A stretch of DNA of 34,708 nt from Microbispora rosea. GTDB lineage: Bacteria > Actinomycetota > Actinomycetes > Streptosporangiales > Streptosporangiaceae. The stretch lies in assembly GCF_900156315.1 (NCBI RefSeq), contig NZ_FTNI01000051.1, forward strand, positions 1-34,708. The letters run 5' to 3'. The notes under the pieces were generated by a model. The model did not search any database, was not told the DNA's origin, and saw only the letters and a list, made by a program, of their open reading frames with translations. The translations under genes were made by a program, and so were the position numbers. This document shows positions 34,513 to 34,708 of the stretch, piece after piece. How positions within the stretch are numbered: the first letter of the stretch is position 1; the number at the start of each line of letters is the position of its first letter.

Positions 34513-34708
34513 GGTCCTGTTTCTTGGATCACGTGCGGAGCCAGATCACCAGGGCTGCCACGGTCACGGTGCCGAGATAGATGTAAGCGCGCTTGTCGTA
34601 GCGGGTGGCCACGGCCCGGAAGTTCTTCAGCCGGTTGATCGCCCGCTCGACAACGTTGCGCTTCTTGTAGCGCTCTTTGTCGAACCCGGTCGGGCGTCCA
34701 CCGGCCGA
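34513..34708 (-). mobile_element. IS5-family (IS427-like) element, right copy, runs off the window
   Basis: The outer end starts GGTCCTGTTTC after TA. The minus-strand transposase C-terminus is in frame here: FDKERYKKRNVVERAINRL, RYDKRAYIYLGTVTVAA, LVIWLRT and TGA at 34529-34531. It lacks the extra base of the left copy (122-318), which it otherwise nearly matches. Both copies have the same orientation. Only the last ~60 codons are in the window, so it is unknown whether the element is complete. Confidence 0.85.

Noticed and set aside
1..34708. CRISPR array or tandem repeats
   Set aside because: No regularly spaced direct repeats were seen on either strand.

Overview
The window is high-GC actinomycete DNA: GC-rich third codon positions, GTG starts, TetR/MarR/CGNR regulators, and IS5-, IS3- and IS481-type insertion sequences of the kinds common in Streptomyces and Streptosporangiales relatives. 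Genus cannot be fixed from the sequence. Its centre is a self-sufficient 7-deazaguanine DNA modification and restriction (dpd) island, flanked by gene and IS debris.

Left part (1-6862) is a mosaic. It holds an IS5-family relic, a TetR regulator divergent from a two-domain cupin with two matching palindromic operators, a CGNR zinc-finger gene remnant, a secreted two-repeat protein divergent from a MarR regulator, a frameshifted and truncated ABC ATPase, and a tyrosine-recombinase relic fused in frame to an IS3 transposase tail.

Modification operon (6863-13823, + strand, every junction overlapping or touching): queC, queE, queD and folE2 supply all the dedicated steps from GTP to preQ0. They are followed by a YaaA/DUF6884-like protein in the place where a DpdC-type hydrolase would be expected, then dpdB1, the DNA transglycosylase dpdA, and a second dpdB. 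DpdA should exchange guanine in DNA for preQ0 with DpdB help, and a DpdC activity would hydrate it to the amide. An IS481-family element (13830-14945) with a TCTAGA target duplication sits directly after the dpdB2 stop and has pushed the operon's likely terminator hairpin about 1.1 kb away.

Restriction operon (33333 to 15847, - strand, mostly 1-8 nt overlaps): dpdE (SNF2-type), dpdF (RecQ-like), dpdG, dpdH (P-loop ATPase), dpdI, dpdJ (large DEVH helicase), dpdK (PLD) and a DpdD-like protein. It converges on the modification operon. Between the two 3' ends lie a small CxxC protein gene and a comparatively AT-rich 0.6-kb stretch with promoter-like signals. A perfect 15-bp palindrome lies upstream of dpdE.

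Right part (33441-34708): an IS5-family transposase relic, a 5'-truncated DNA methyltransferase, and the first 38 codons of a DrmB-like (DISARM) gene cut off by a second IS5-family copy that runs off the window. This looks like a wrecked DISARM locus next to the intact dpd locus, and the same IS type bounds both sides of the window.
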